Source of the DNA: Marinobacterium sp.
Lineage (GTDB): Bacteria > Pseudomonadota > Gammaproteobacteria > Pseudomonadales > Balneatricaceae
Length of the DNA: 41,423 nt
Reading direction: 5' to 3'
Assembly (NCBI GenBank): GCA_030602245.1
Contig: JAUWAC010000020.1
Span: 1-41,423 of the forward strand
Of this stretch, positions 18,182 to 27,279 are shown piece by piece. The notes under the pieces are model-generated. The model did no database searches and had not been told where the DNA came from. It was given only the letters and a program-made list of their open reading frames with translations. Made by a program: the position numbers and the translations under genes. Position 1 is the first letter of the stretch, and every line of letters begins with the position of its first letter.

Positions 18182-19018
18182 TCAGCTGAACAAACCATAG
18201 AACATGCGCGCCGATGTCAGTGCCAGAAACAGAGCAAACAGCTGGCGCAACAGCCGTGCATTGATCGCGTGGGCGATGCGGGCGCCCACCGGGGCCATTT
18301 TCATCGTCGCCGGGATAATCAGACACAGGCCGATCAGGTTGACGTAACCGAGCGACAGCGGGGGGCGTGCCTCGACACCGATACCGTTGATCAGAAAGCC
18401 GATGGTACCGGGCAGGCTGATCACCAGACCCAGTGCTGCGCCGGTTCCGACGGCGGTATGCATCGGCGTGCGGAACGCACTCAGAATCGGCACGCTCAGG
18501 GTGCCGCCACCGATCCCCATCAGCGTCGAAACAGCGCCGATGAAGGTGCCGATCAGGCCGGTGCCGGCGGCGCCGGGCAGGCGCTCGGCAAGACAGAAAC
18601 CCTCCTTCTTGAACGCCATGTTCAGTGCCACCAGCATGGCGATGGTCGCGAACACACCGGTCAGTACCTCGCCGCTGAGATAGCCGCTGGCCACGGCGCC
18701 GATGACAACACCGACGATCACGCCCGGCACCAGCTGCCTGAGCAGCTCGGGGTTCAGGCTGCCCTTGCGGTAGTGTGCCCGCGACGACATGATCGAGGTC
18801 GGAATGATCGTCGCCAGCGAGGTGCCCACGGCCACGTGCATGCGCACCGCTTCATCGATCCCCAACAGCGTGAACAAGTGGTACAGCACCGGCACGATGA
18901 CGATGCCGCCGCCGACGCCGAGCAGGCCCGCCATCAGGCCCGCCACCACCCCGGTCAGCATCAGCGCCAGCGCCAGTCCGAGCAGCCAGGTCAGCGAATA
19001 GTCAGAGAGAATATCCAT
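18182..19018 (-). CDS. TSUP family transporter (TauE/SafE type)
   Basis: An inner-membrane permease of the TauE/SafE family, members of which export sulfite, sulfoacetate or other small anions. The 278-residue protein shows about eight hydrophobic segments and the two family repeats, each with a glycine-rich GVGGG / GIGGG element (LMAGLLGVGGGIVIVPVL and STLMGIGGGTLSVPIL). It lies 30 bases after the TRAP large permease and 15 before the gamma-glutamyltransferase gene, so co-transcription is likely. An export role for a by-product of the imported compound is an inference from context. Confidence 0.9.
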   Translation of the reverse strand: MDILSDYSLTWLLGLALALMLTGVVAGLMAGLLGVGGGIVIVPVLYHLFTLLGIDEAVRMHVAVGTSLATIIPTSIMSSRAHYRKGSLNPELLRQLVPGVIVGVVIGAVASGYLSGEVLTGVFATIAMLVALNMAFKKEGFCLAERLPGAAGTGLIGTFIGAVSTLMGIGGGTLSVPILSAFRTPMHTAVGTGAALGLVISLPGTIGFLINGIGVEARPPLSLGYVNLIGLCLIIPATMKMAPVGARIAHAINARLLRQLFALFLALTSARMFYGLFS

Positions 19019-19048
19019 GCAGAGGTCCTTGTTTCTTGTCGTTTTGAA

Positions 19049-20371
19049 TTACCAGCCGATCGCTTCAGGCAGCCAGGTGACCAGCGAGGGGAACTGGAAC
19101 AGCACCACCACGGCCAGCAGCTGAAGCAGGACAAACGGCAATGCACCCACATAGATGTCCCGCGTCGTTACCCCGGCCGGTGCGACGCCCTTGAGGAAGA
19201 ACAGCGCCCAGCCGAACGGTGGCGTGAGGAAAGACATCTGCAGGTTCATGGCCACCAGAATCGCGAGCCAGACCATGTCGGTGCCATAGTTGATGAACAC
19301 CGGCAGGAACATCGGCAGCGCAATATAGGAGATCTCGATCCATTCGAGAAAGAAGCCGAGTACGAACAGCAGCGCCATCAGGAACAGCAGCGCGCCCATT
19401 TCGCCGCCCGGCAACATTTCGAACAGCGCATGCACCATCTGCTCGCCACCGAGACCGCGAAACGCCAGCGAAAACGGCTGTGCACAGAGCAGGATGAAAA
19501 ACACCATCGCCGAAATGGTCAGCGTGCCGTGCAGCGTATCGCGTACCAGCGTCCAGTTCAGGCGCCGCATCACCAGTGCGATCAGCAGCGCGCCCAGCGC
19601 TCCCATGGAGGCGGCCTCGGTCGGCGCCGCGACGCCGCCGACGATCGAGCCGAGTACCGCGATCACCAGCAGCAACGGCGGCATGACATTGCGCACCAGC
19701 CCTCTGGCCAGCTCGGTGCGACTGATCTGCGCGCGTTCCTCGGCCGGTATTGCCGGCACCCAGTCCGGGCGTACCTTGCCCAGCACCAGCAGGTAAACGA
19801 TATAGATCAGTGCCAGTACCAGCCCCGGAATGAACGCGGCCGCAAACAGGGTGCCGACCGATTCGCCGACGATGTCGGACAGCAGGATCAGCACCAGACT
19901 GGGCGGCAGAATCTGGCCGAGCGTGCCGGAGGCACAGATGGTGCCGCAGGCGATGCTCGGTGCATATCCACGGCGCAGCAGCGCCGGCAACGTCAGCAGC
20001 CCCACGGTCACCACGGTGGCACCGACGATACCGGTGGAGGCCCCCATCAGCACGCCGACGAGGATGATCGCCAGACCCATGCCGCCGTTGACGCCACCCA
20101 TCGCCTTGCCGATGGTTTCCAGCATGTCTTCGGCCACGCGGGACTTCTCCAGCATCACCCCCATGAACACGAACAGCGGAATCGCCAGCAACGTGTAATT
20201 GGTCACGACGCCAAACAGCCGCGCCGGCATCAGCTGGAACAGCATCGGACCAAAGCCCAGATAGCCGGCCACAAAACCCGATACTGCCAGGGCGATGGCG
20301 ACCGGGATGCCGATGACCATCAGCCCCAGAAAACCGCCGATCATGCCCAGAACGAGCCACTCATTTCCCAT
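19049..20371 (-). CDS. TRAP transporter large permease (DctM type)
   Basis: The 12-helix membrane subunit that forms the Na+-driven translocation path of a tripartite ATP-independent periplasmic transporter. The 440-residue protein is strongly hydrophobic throughout. Recognisable elements include AIPLFVFMGVMLEKS, the cytoplasmic-loop-like GGVNGGMGLAIILVG, and the C-terminal FLTPPFGWALFFLKGVAP. The start overlaps the stop of the small permease gene (ATGA), showing translational coupling. It belongs with the DctQ- and DctP-type genes upstream. Confidence 0.95.
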   Translation of the reverse strand: MGNEWLVLGMIGGFLGLMVIGIPVAIALAVSGFVAGYLGFGPMLFQLMPARLFGVVTNYTLLAIPLFVFMGVMLEKSRVAEDMLETIGKAMGGVNGGMGLAIILVGVLMGASTGIVGATVVTVGLLTLPALLRRGYAPSIACGTICASGTLGQILPPSLVLILLSDIVGESVGTLFAAAFIPGLVLALIYIVYLLVLGKVRPDWVPAIPAEERAQISRTELARGLVRNVMPPLLLVIAVLGSIVGGVAAPTEAASMGALGALLIALVMRRLNWTLVRDTLHGTLTISAMVFFILLCAQPFSLAFRGLGGEQMVHALFEMLPGGEMGALLFLMALLFVLGFFLEWIEISYIALPMFLPVFINYGTDMVWLAILVAMNLQMSFLTPPFGWALFFLKGVAPAGVTTRDIYVGALPFVLLQLLAVVVLFQFPSLVTWLPEAIGW

Positions 20372-20913
20372 CAGGAGGTTCTCCCTTGTACAGCGTCCTG
20401 ATCGACCGGCGCGAGCAGTTGCAACAGTGCGCGCAGGCAGTCCGCGGCGCCCTGAATCACCAGCAGCGCAAAGCCCAGCGGGATGAACGCTTTGAGCAGG
20501 TAGCGCAGCGGCAGTCCGCCGGGGTCGGGTGAGCCCTCCATCAGCTGGTACGACTGCATCACGTAGGGGATGGCCAGCCAGGTGATGATGGCGCCGACCG
20601 CCAGTGTCAGCAGCGCGGCGAGCAGGTCGACACCGGCCTGACCACGGGGGCCGAAGCGGTCATAGAGAAAATCGACGCGCACGTCGGCACGATGTTTCAT
20701 CGAATAGGCCAGCCCCAGCAGCGCGATCGGCGATACCAGATGCCACTCCAGCTCCTGCAGGGCCACCGGTCCCACTGAAAACAGGTAGCGCAGCAGCACG
20801 TTGGTAGCCACGAGCAGGACCAGAGCCAGCACGCAAAAGCGTGCCAGCCCGCCCATCAGCTCCACCAGCCATTCGATTCGATCAATGACTACCTTCATCG
20901 CTGATCCAGTCAC
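20371..20913 (-). CDS. TRAP transporter small permease (DctQ type)
   Basis: The four-helix membrane partner of the large permease. It has 180 residues with hydrophobic segments near residues 20-40, 55-75, 95-115 and 140-165, and the family-typical ELEWHLVSPIALLGLAYSMKHRADVRVDFLYD block. The GTG start at 20913 overlaps the stop of the solute-binding protein gene (GTGA); an ATG five codons later (20898, MKVVIDRIEW) is an alternative with a slightly better upstream GGA. It overlaps the large permease gene at its 3' end. Small permeases diverge quickly, so the assignment leans on context as well as sequence. Confidence 0.9.
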   Translation of the reverse strand: MTGSAMKVVIDRIEWLVELMGGLARFCVLALVLLVATNVLLRYLFSVGPVALQELEWHLVSPIALLGLAYSMKHRADVRVDFLYDRFGPRGQAGVDLLAALLTLAVGAIITWLAIPYVMQSYQLMEGSPDPGGLPLRYLLKAFIPLGFALLVIQGAADCLRALLQLLAPVDQDAVQGRTS

Positions 20914-22007
20914 GACAGATTGAGGAACGGTTTTTCACTGAGCGCGGCCCAGGACGCATGTTTCTTGCGGAACGCCATAAACGAGTCGTGTACCTTGCGC
21001 GCCTGCGGGTCGGATGCGGCCAGCGTTTCCAGCGTATCGAACGTCGCTTCCTTCAGCCGTTCGACCACGGCGCGGGGCAGCGGCTGCGCGATGACACCCT
21101 CGTTCTCGACCAGATCGGTCAGCGCATCGGCGTTGACCGCCTCGGACCAGGACAGGCTGTCGGTCACGGATGACTGCGCGGCCATCTGGATAATCATCTG
21201 CTGATCTTTCGGCAGGCTGTCCCATACCTGCTTGTTGATCAGCAGTTCGGTGAAGTTGGTCGGTTCGTGCCAGCCGGTGGTGTAGTAGTACTTGGCGGCC
21301 TTGTGCAGCCCCAGACGGCGGTCCTGATAGGGGCCGACGAACTCGGCGGCATCGATGACACCACGCTCCAGCGCCGGGAAGATTTCGCCGCCGGGCAGCA
21401 GACGCACGGTGACGCCCAGCTGGCTGTAGACCTTGCCGGCCAGCCCCGGGATGCGCATCTTCAGGCCGTTGAGATCGTCGACCGTCTCCACCGGCTCACG
21501 GAACCAGCCGGTCATCTGTACGCCGGTGTTGCCCATCGGGAATGCGATCAGCCCGTGCGGGGCGTACAGCTCGTGCCAGAGCTCGAGACCGCCGCCGTGA
21601 TACAGCCAGGCGGCCATGCCCTGCGTATTCATGCCGAACGGCACGGTGGTGAAGTACTGTGCTGCCGGGATCTTGCCGGCCCAGAAATAGGCGTTGGCGG
21701 CATTCATCTCCACCATGCCGCCGGCCACGGCGTTGAAGCCCTCCATGGCGGGGATCAGCTCGCCGGCGGCAAAGTGCTGGATGTTCATCCGCCCACCCGA
21801 CATCGCCCGGACCTTGTCGCAGAAGTCCATCGGGCTGCCGGGACCCTGCACGTAAAACGGCGCGCCCGGCGGGTACGCATTGGTCATCTTGAAGTTGAAC
21901 GTTTCGGTCGAAGCGGCGGCACGCGCGATGGCCGGCGCGCCGAGGGTGGCGCCAACGGCGGTTGAGGCCAGGGCTGCGCTGATGAATGTGCGTCGTTTCA
22001 TGCTCAT
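20910..22007 (-). CDS. TRAP transporter solute-binding protein (TakP-like)
   Basis: The periplasmic receptor of the TRAP system. The 365-residue protein starts with a twin-arginine-like signal peptide (MKRRTFISAALAS, hydrophobic core, cleavage probably near ARA at residues 28-30). The mature part is DctP-type: Arg185 in LKMRIPGLAG is the conserved carboxylate-binding arginine, and the run PGGEIFPALERGVIDAAEFV then GWHEPTNF closely resembles TakP, which binds 2-oxo acids with Na+. This suggests a carboxylate or keto-acid ligand. AGGAG lies 8 bases before the ATG at 22007. Confidence 0.93.
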   Translation of the reverse strand: MSMKRRTFISAALASTAVGATLGAPAIARAAASTETFNFKMTNAYPPGAPFYVQGPGSPMDFCDKVRAMSGGRMNIQHFAAGELIPAMEGFNAVAGGMVEMNAANAYFWAGKIPAAQYFTTVPFGMNTQGMAAWLYHGGGLELWHELYAPHGLIAFPMGNTGVQMTGWFREPVETVDDLNGLKMRIPGLAGKVYSQLGVTVRLLPGGEIFPALERGVIDAAEFVGPYQDRRLGLHKAAKYYYTTGWHEPTNFTELLINKQVWDSLPKDQQMIIQMAAQSSVTDSLSWSEAVNADALTDLVENEGVIAQPLPRAVVERLKEATFDTLETLAASDPQARKVHDSFMAFRKKHASWAALSEKPFLNLS

Positions 22008-22429
22008 GTCGGATGCTCCTGTCTAGCACAAGGGTGGGCCGGCGCGCCGATCGCTTCGATCGGTCGGGCGCCTGACAATGACGGCTGTCGATATGTCTGC
22101 CCATGTCTGGAGCAGGAGGCGTGCCAGTTCTTCGTGTTTATTTAACTATATGAAAATAAAGACTTAGTTGTCCGATTTTTGCGGCCATGTTGAGAATTTT
22201 TCCGGCGCAAAAGGAGGCACGCCAACGGCGGGGCGGGAAAACAAAAGGTGTCGTCAAAGGCGAACGCCGAGCATTTGTATGCAGAACCTCGCGCTGCTCG
22301 ATCAGCCTGTGCACAAATGGCAGCGGCGGGGCCGTTTCGGTGTCAGATGTTCAGGCTGCACCAGCGCCGATTTTTTGCACCGAACTTGTGCGAAATTGAT
22401 AGTGCGCCGGGGTAGCACGTGGGGCCCGC
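22008..22429. other. Gene-free stretch upstream of the TRAP operon
   Basis: About 420 bases separate the solute-binding protein start from the Lrp-type regulator stop. No convincing coding frame is seen. It contains an inverted repeat at 22041-22072 and AT-rich sequence around 22137-22170, where a promoter for the TRAP operon might lie; I could not identify firm -35/-10 boxes. Confidence 0.6.
22041..22072. promoter_or_regulatory. Inverted repeat upstream of the TRAP operon, possible operator
   Basis: CCGATCG (22047-22053) and CGATCGG (22057-22063) form a perfect 7-bp repeat around CTT, enclosed by GGCGC (22041-22045) and GCGCC (22068-22072). It lies about 35 bases before the solute-binding protein start, so it could be an operator or an mRNA leader hairpin. 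Confidence 0.4.
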
Positions 22430-22876
22430 TCAGAGGCGGGCGCCACCGCGGCGGTGCTTGACGCGCTTGAGCAGGCTGTTGCACTCCACCGACAGGATCT
22501 CCGGGCGGCCGAAAATATGCTCCTTGGCGAAGGTGTCGAAGCTTTCATAGCTGTCGGTCAGGGTGTGGATGTGCAGGCTGCGCAGGTCGGTCATGATGTA
22601 GAGGCTGACCACCTCCGGCATCGCCGACAGCTCTTCGGCGACCTGCTCGATCGCCTGCGGATTGACCTTGAGGTCGATGAAGGTGGAGATCGTTTTGCCG
22701 AGCTTCTCCGGGTTGATGACGGCGGTAAACTTTTCGATCACGCCCTCTTCCACCAGCGCCTGTACCCGCGCTCTGGCGTAGGCGCGCGACACGTTGAGCT
22801 GGCGGGCGATGTCGGCAAAGGAGGTGCGCGCATCCTTGATCAGGATGTTCAACAGGTCGGTATCGAGCTTGTTCAT
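22430..22876 (-). CDS. Lrp/AsnC family transcriptional regulator
   Basis: A 148-residue feast/famine regulator. Residues 3-60 form the AsnC-type helix-turn-helix (KLDTDLLNILIKDARTSFADIARQL..., recognition helix around SRAYARARVQAL), and residues 65-140 the RAM/AsnC ligand-binding domain. Such proteins usually sense an amino acid or its derivative and control nearby genes. It is encoded on the same strand, directly upstream of the TRAP cluster, and is the best candidate for its regulator. The effector is not predictable from sequence. Confidence 0.9.
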   Translation of the reverse strand: MNKLDTDLLNILIKDARTSFADIARQLNVSRAYARARVQALVEEGVIEKFTAVINPEKLGKTISTFIDLKVNPQAIEQVAEELSAMPEVVSLYIMTDLRSLHIHTLTDSYESFDTFAKEHIFGRPEILSVECNSLLKRVKHRRGGARL

Positions 22877-23062
22877 GGCTGGCAGCTTACCCGGTCAACT
22901 GAAGCGGTCTTGCAGTATACCCTGTTCCTGTCGCCGCGACTGCCGAGTCGCAGGGGCGGGGTTTGTGCGCTGCAGCAGGCGTCATCATTCTGTCGCGGCC
23001 CGGCGTCATGCTGATCACCGCTGTCGCTGCAGCGATTCGACCCGATTTCCGACGAATAGCGG

Positions 23063-23091
23063 TTGCAAGCGGCCGGATAGAGTCGTTATAT
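23063..23091 (+). promoter_or_regulatory. Possible sigma-70 promoter ahead of the NIF3-like gene and ATPase operon
   Basis: TTGCAA (23063-23068) and TTATAT (23086-23091) are 17 bases apart, about 50 bases before the start codon at 23143. Both boxes are only partial matches. Confidence 0.35.
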
Positions 23092-23142
23092 GTAGGGTTA
23101 TCGAACCCGAACCGGAATTCTCAGCACACAGGGTGGTGGGCC

Positions 23143-23463
23143 ATGTACAAGTTGTGTTTTTTCGTACCGGACTCGCACCTGGAGCCGGTCAAAGAGGCGG
23201 TTTTTGCGGCCGGCGGCGGGCGCATCGGCGATTATGATCGCTGCTGCTTTCAGACCCGCGGCGTCGGCCAGTTCCGCCCGCTGGCCGGCGCCAATCCGCA
23301 CCTGGGACAGGTCGGCGAGGAGGAGCGGGTTGACGAATGGAAGGTTGAGCTGGTCTGCGACGACAGCCGGGTGAAATCGGTGCTGGCGGCGCTGCGCGAG
23401 GCACACCCATACGAGGAGGTCGCCTTCGACCTCTGGCCACTGACCGACCCCGACACGCTCTGA
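23143..23463 (+). CDS. NIF3/YqfO-like domain protein
   Basis: A 106-residue protein equivalent to the isolated inserted domain of NIF3/YqfO proteins, related in fold to PII/CutA. The start [21 protein letters not shown], the central [19 protein letters not shown] and the end [11 protein letters not shown] are hallmark blocks. The biochemical role of stand-alone forms is unknown. The ATG at 23143 fits the family start; longer upstream frames are not supported. It ends 37 bases before the first V-type ATPase gene on the same strand and may share its transcript. Confidence 0.88.
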   Translation: MYKLCFFVPDSHLEPVKEAVFAAGGGRIGDYDRCCFQTRGVGQFRPLAGANPHLGQVGEEERVDEWKVELVCDDSRVKSVLAALREAHPYEEVAFDLWPLTDPDTL

Positions 23464-23500
23464 TTATTCACCGCCGTCATCGCATCACAGGGAGCCTGAA

Positions 23501-24880
23501 GTGACCCAGCTGCTGGTACGTTATTCGCGAATCCTGGAAATCATCGGCGATATCGTCAAGGTGCATGTGCCCGAACCCGAGCCGGGTGAGGTCTCCGAGA
23601 TCGGCTACGGCGATCTGGCACTGATCGAGAACACGCTCGACCCCGAACAGCCCCCGTACATGGCGCAGGTGATCCGCATCGATCGTGATGCCGTGTCGCT
23701 GCAGCTGTTTTCCGGCACCAAGGGACTGTCGACGAAAGCCGGGGTGCGCTTCCTGGGGCATCCGATGCAGGTGACCTTTTCGCCCAACATCCTCGGCCGC
23801 AGTTTCTCCGGTGCCGGACGCCCGATCGACGGCGGCCCGGCGCTGACCGAAGAGGCCAAGATCGATATCGATGGCCCCACCGTGAATCCGGCGCGCCGTG
23901 TGCTGGCCTCGCGCATGATCCGCACCGATGTGCCGATGATCGATATCTTCAACTGTCTGGTCGAGAGCCAGAAAATTCCGATCTTCTCCGTGGCCGGTGA
24001 GCCCTATAACCGGCTGCTGGCACAGATCGGTGCCCATGCCGATGCGGATATCGTCGTGTTCGGCGGCATGGGGCTGATCTTCGATGACTACCATTTCTTC
24101 CGCCAGGCGTTCGAAGAGGCCGGCGTGCTGGCGCGTACGGTGATGTTCGTGCATCAGGGCTCGGACCCGGTGGTGGAGAGTCTGCTGGTGCCCGATATGG
24201 CGCTGGCCGTGGCCGAGCGCTTTGCCGTCGAGGAGGGCAAGCGGGTACTGGTGCTGCTGACCGATATGACCGCCTATGCCGATGCCCTGAAGGAGGTCGG
24301 CATCTCGATGGAGCATGTGCCGTCGAACCGGGGCTACATCGGCGACCTCTACTCTCAGCTGGCGCGCCGCTACGAGAAAGCATGTGACTACAAGGGCGCC
24401 GGCTCGGTCACGATCCTGTCGGTGACGACGATGCCCGGCGATGACGTGACTCACCCGGTACCGGACAACACCGGCTACATCACCGAAGGACAGTTTTACC
24501 TGCACGATGGTGTCATTGATCCGTTCGGTTCGCTGTCGCGTCTGAAACAGCACGTGATCGGCAAGGTCACGCGCGAGGACCACAGCCAGATCATGAACAC
24601 CATGGTGCGTTTCTATGCCGCGGCGCGCGATGCCGAGCAGAAGCAGGCGATGTCGTTCGAGCTGACCGAGTATGACGAGCGGCTGCTGAAGTTCGGCGAG
24701 CTGTTTCGTAACCGCTTCATGGATATCCGCGTCTCCCTGCCGCTGGAAGAGGCACTGGACCTGTGCTGGCAGACGCTGGCGGAGTGCTTCGAGCCGCGTG
24801 AGCTGCTGATGAAGGAGAGTCTGGTGGCCAAGTACTACCCGCACAAGACACGTGCGGCCGTCAGCGCCGAGCAGGAGTAA
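23501..24880 (+). CDS. atpB: V/A-type ATPase subunit B
   Basis: The non-catalytic nucleotide-binding-fold subunit of the V1/A1 head. The 459-residue protein aligns with archaeal/NtpB proteins: GNIVKV-like N-terminus ([12 protein letters not shown]), [52 protein letters not shown] where a P-loop would be in subunit A, and [25 protein letters not shown]. It starts with GTG at 23501 after GGGAG. It is the first gene of the operon here, whereas in chlamydia-type operons it follows subunit A. The symbol follows the V-type naming and must not be confused with F-type atpB. Confidence 0.95.
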   Translation: MTQLLVRYSRILEIIGDIVKVHVPEPEPGEVSEIGYGDLALIENTLDPEQPPYMAQVIRIDRDAVSLQLFSGTKGLSTKAGVRFLGHPMQVTFSPNILGRSFSGAGRPIDGGPALTEEAKIDIDGPTVNPARRVLASRMIRTDVPMIDIFNCLVESQKIPIFSVAGEPYNRLLAQIGAHADADIVVFGGMGLIFDDYHFFRQAFEEAGVLARTVMFVHQGSDPVVESLLVPDMALAVAERFAVEEGKRVLVLLTDMTAYADALKEVGISMEHVPSNRGYIGDLYSQLARRYEKACDYKGAGSVTILSVTTMPGDDVTHPVPDNTGYITEGQFYLHDGVIDPFGSLSRLKQHVIGKVTREDHSQIMNTMVRFYAAARDAEQKQAMSFELTEYDERLLKFGELFRNRFMDIRVSLPLEEALDLCWQTLAECFEPRELLMKESLVAKYYPHKTRAAVSAEQE

Positions 24881-24883
24881 GCC

Positions 24884-25486
24884 GTGGCGAAGCTGGCGCT
24901 GAACAAAAGCTCACTGCACCGCGAGACGCGGCGTCTGAAGGCGTTTCGCCAGTTCGTGCCGGCACTGGATCTCAAGCGCAAGCAGATTCTGGCGGCGCGC
25001 CAGAGCAGTCGACGGCTGCTGGCCGAACAGCAGGCGCGGCTGGATCGGGTCGCGCTGGAGGTGCGGGAACAGCTGCCGATGCTGGCGCACAGCCGGCTCG
25101 ATCTGAGCGCGCTGGTGCAGGTCGACGGGGTCGAAGTCGAGCCGGTGAATCTGGTCGGCATCGAACTGCCGAAACTGGTCGCTGTGCGTATCGACCGGCG
25201 CGAGCACTCACGGCTGGCGCTGCCCGGCTGGGTCGACCGGGCGCTGGTGCTCGCCGAGCAGCGGCTGCGCCTCGAGCTTGAACGCGAGGTCGAGCAGGAG
25301 CGGCTGCGGCGGCTGGAGGCGGCGCTGCGCAAGACCACACAACGCCTGAATCTGTTCGACAAGGTGCTGATTCCGCGCACCGAGAACCATATCCGTCGTA
25401 TTCGTATTGCACTGTCGGATGCCGAGCGTGCCGGTGTCGTGCGCGCCAAACTGGCCAAGAACAAACGTACAAGGGTCGCATCATGA
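24884..25486 (+). CDS. atpD: V/A-type ATPase subunit D (central shaft)
   Basis: The antiparallel coiled-coil rotor shaft that turns inside the A3B3 head. The 200-residue protein is rich in Leu, Arg and Gln: a long N-terminal helix (residues 1-60, NKSSLHRETRRLKAFRQFVPALDLKRKQ) and a long C-terminal helix (about 120-195) containing TTQRLNLFDKVLIPRTENHIRRIRIAL, the family signature. It starts with GTG four bases after subunit B and ends inside the start of subunit I (ATGA overlap). The partner shaft subunit F is not present in the operon. Confidence 0.95.
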   Translation: MAKLALNKSSLHRETRRLKAFRQFVPALDLKRKQILAARQSSRRLLAEQQARLDRVALEVREQLPMLAHSRLDLSALVQVDGVEVEPVNLVGIELPKLVAVRIDRREHSRLALPGWVDRALVLAEQRLRLELEREVEQERLRRLEAALRKTTQRLNLFDKVLIPRTENHIRRIRIALSDAERAGVVRAKLAKNKRTRVAS

Positions 25487-27279
25487 GTATCCGTCCGCTG
25501 CTGAAAGCCTCGCTGATCGGCCTGCTGGACGACAAGGCCCGCGCGCTGGATGCGCTGCAGGCGCTCGGGGTCATGCATGTGATTCCGCTGGCCCGACGCG
25601 AACGGCAGGAGGCGTGCAGCGATGACCTCGGCGTCACGCCTGAGCAGCTGCGTCTTGCCGTGCACTGGCTGGCCAGCTGCCCGCACAAGCGGCGTCAGGT
25701 CACCGCCGAGCGCCATTTCGATCTGGTACCGGTGGTCCAGGACGTGCTCGACAAGCGGCGTCAGCGCATGCAGCTTGAGGAGCAGCGCGATGCGCTGGTG
25801 AAGCGGATTCGCGATCTCGAACCCTGGGGCAGCTTTGAGCTGCCCGGTGACGAGGGCTTGCTGGGCTACCGGCTCTGGTTCTATCTGGTGCCGAACTACC
25901 GCATGCACGAGGTCGAAAAGAACGGCCTGCCCTGGAGCGTCGTGCATCGCGACAACCGTTTCAGCTATGTCGCCGTGATTGCCGAGCAGGAGCCGCGTGC
26001 GAACCAGATGCCGGTGCCGCGCACGCATACCGGCTCCGTTCCGCTCGATACGCTGCGGCGTCAACTGCAGGATATCGAGATCGAACTCGAACTGCTCGAC
26101 GGCGAACGCGAAGCCCAGACGCGCTGGCTCTACCTGCTTGAGCGTTCCATGGCCGGCAACGCCGATGCGGCTGACCGCGCCGCCGCCGGGGCCGCCACGC
26201 TGGACCGCGACGGCGTATTCGCGATTCAGGGCTGGGTCGATGCCGGCCAGCGTCAGGCGCTGATCGATTTCGCTGATCGTGAAGGGCTGGCGCTGCTGCT
26301 GGATGCTCCGGCGGACGATGAGCTGCCGCCGACCCTGCTCGATAATCCGCCGGCGCTGGGGGGCGGTGAAGAAGTCGTACGCTTTTACCAGATGCCGGGC
26401 TATCGCGCCTGGGATCCGTCCCGTGTGGTGTTCTTCTCGTTTGCGACCTTCTTCGCCCTGATCCTGTCCGATGCCGGCTACGCGCTGCTGCTGGCGGCGG
26501 TGCTGGCGTTTTACTGGGGCCGCATGGGGGCGAGTGAAACCGGCCGCCGCCTGCGGGTGCTCGGGGCCACACTGGCGGGCTTCTCGCTGGTGTATGGCGT
26601 ACTGGTGGGCAGTTATTTCGGTGCCGATCCGCCGGTCGCACTGCTCGATGCGGTGCGAGTGCTCGATATCAACGACTTCGACAGCATGATGCAGCTGTCG
26701 ATCTACATCGGTGCCGCGCACCTGCTGATTGCCAACGGCATCAATGCCTGGCGTCAGCGCACGCGTGTCACCGGGCTCGCCAGCGTCGGCTGGATCCTGA
26801 TCATTCTGGTGGGGCTGCTGCTGTGGCAGCGGGGGCCGTCGCTGTCGATCTGGCTGCTGGGCGGGCTCGGTGCGCTGCTGGTGCTCTGCTGCTCCAGTGA
26901 GCGTACAGGACACGACCCGCGCACGCTGGCGCTGCGGGGGATGGAGGGGCTGCTGGCGCTGACCGGACTGTCGAAGATGTTCGGGGATGCGCTCAGCTAT
27001 CTGCGCCTGTTTGCGCTGGGGCTTGCCAGTGCCTCGCTGGCGCTGACGTTCAACCAGCTGGCCGGCGATGTGGCGCAGGCGCTGCCGGGCATGGGCGTTC
27101 TGCTGCAGGCGCTGATTCTGCTGGTCGGACACCTGCTCAACTTTGTGCTGGCCGTGGTCAGTGGCGTGATCCACGGGCTGCGACTGAACCTGATCGAGTT
27201 CTACAACTGGAGCCTTTCCGATGAAGGCTATCTGTTCCAACCCTTTGCCAAGCGGGAGGTCAACCCTTGGATAACCTGA
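25483..27279 (+). CDS. atpI: V/A-type ATPase subunit I (membrane stator, a subunit)
   Basis: The membrane stator that carries the ion half-channels. Of 598 residues, the N-terminal half is soluble with coiled-coil arms (about 85-115 and 175-215) and the C-terminal half (from about residue 310) has roughly seven hydrophobic segments. Arg508 in SYLRLFALGLA is the conserved arginine that meets the rotor glutamate. The start overlaps subunit D and the end overlaps subunit K by 13 bases, a sign of tight translational coupling. Length is slightly short for the family but complete. Confidence 0.95.
   Translation: MSIRPLLKASLIGLLDDKARALDALQALGVMHVIPLARRERQEACSDDLGVTPEQLRLAVHWLASCPHKRRQVTAERHFDLVPVVQDVLDKRRQRMQLEEQRDALVKRIRDLEPWGSFELPGDEGLLGYRLWFYLVPNYRMHEVEKNGLPWSVVHRDNRFSYVAVIAEQEPRANQMPVPRTHTGSVPLDTLRRQLQDIEIELELLDGEREAQTRWLYLLERSMAGNADAADRAAAGAATLDRDGVFAIQGWVDAGQRQALIDFADREGLALLLDAPADDELPPTLLDNPPALGGGEEVVRFYQMPGYRAWDPSRVVFFSFATFFALILSDAGYALLLAAVLAFYWGRMGASETGRRLRVLGATLAGFSLVYGVLVGSYFGADPPVALLDAVRVLDINDFDSMMQLSIYIGAAHLLIANGINAWRQRTRVTGLASVGWILIILVGLLLWQRGPSLSIWLLGGLGALLVLCCSSERTGHDPRTLALRGMEGLLALTGLSKMFGDALSYLRLFALGLASASLALTFNQLAGDVAQALPGMGVLLQALILLVGHLLNFVLAVVSGVIHGLRLNLIEFYNWSLSDEGYLFQPFAKREVNPWIT

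Noticed and set aside
16091..20401. Open frame of 1436 codons on the plus strand
   Set aside because: It lies opposite the dehydrogenase, gamma-glutamyltransferase, TSUP and TRAP genes. Its Gln/His/Arg-rich composition without domains is what the antisense of GC-rich genes gives.
22168..22461. Short plus-strand frames upstream of the TRAP operon
   Set aside because: No ribosome site, composition unlike neighbours, and they run into the regulator gene on the other strand.
23477..24844. Open frame of 455 codons on the minus strand
   Set aside because: Antisense of ATPase subunit B; His/Arg/Gln-rich and unlike any family I know.
24835..27240. Open frame of 801 codons on the minus strand
   Set aside because: Antisense shadow of V-ATPase subunits D and I, with low-complexity Gln/Arg/Ser composition and no family likeness.
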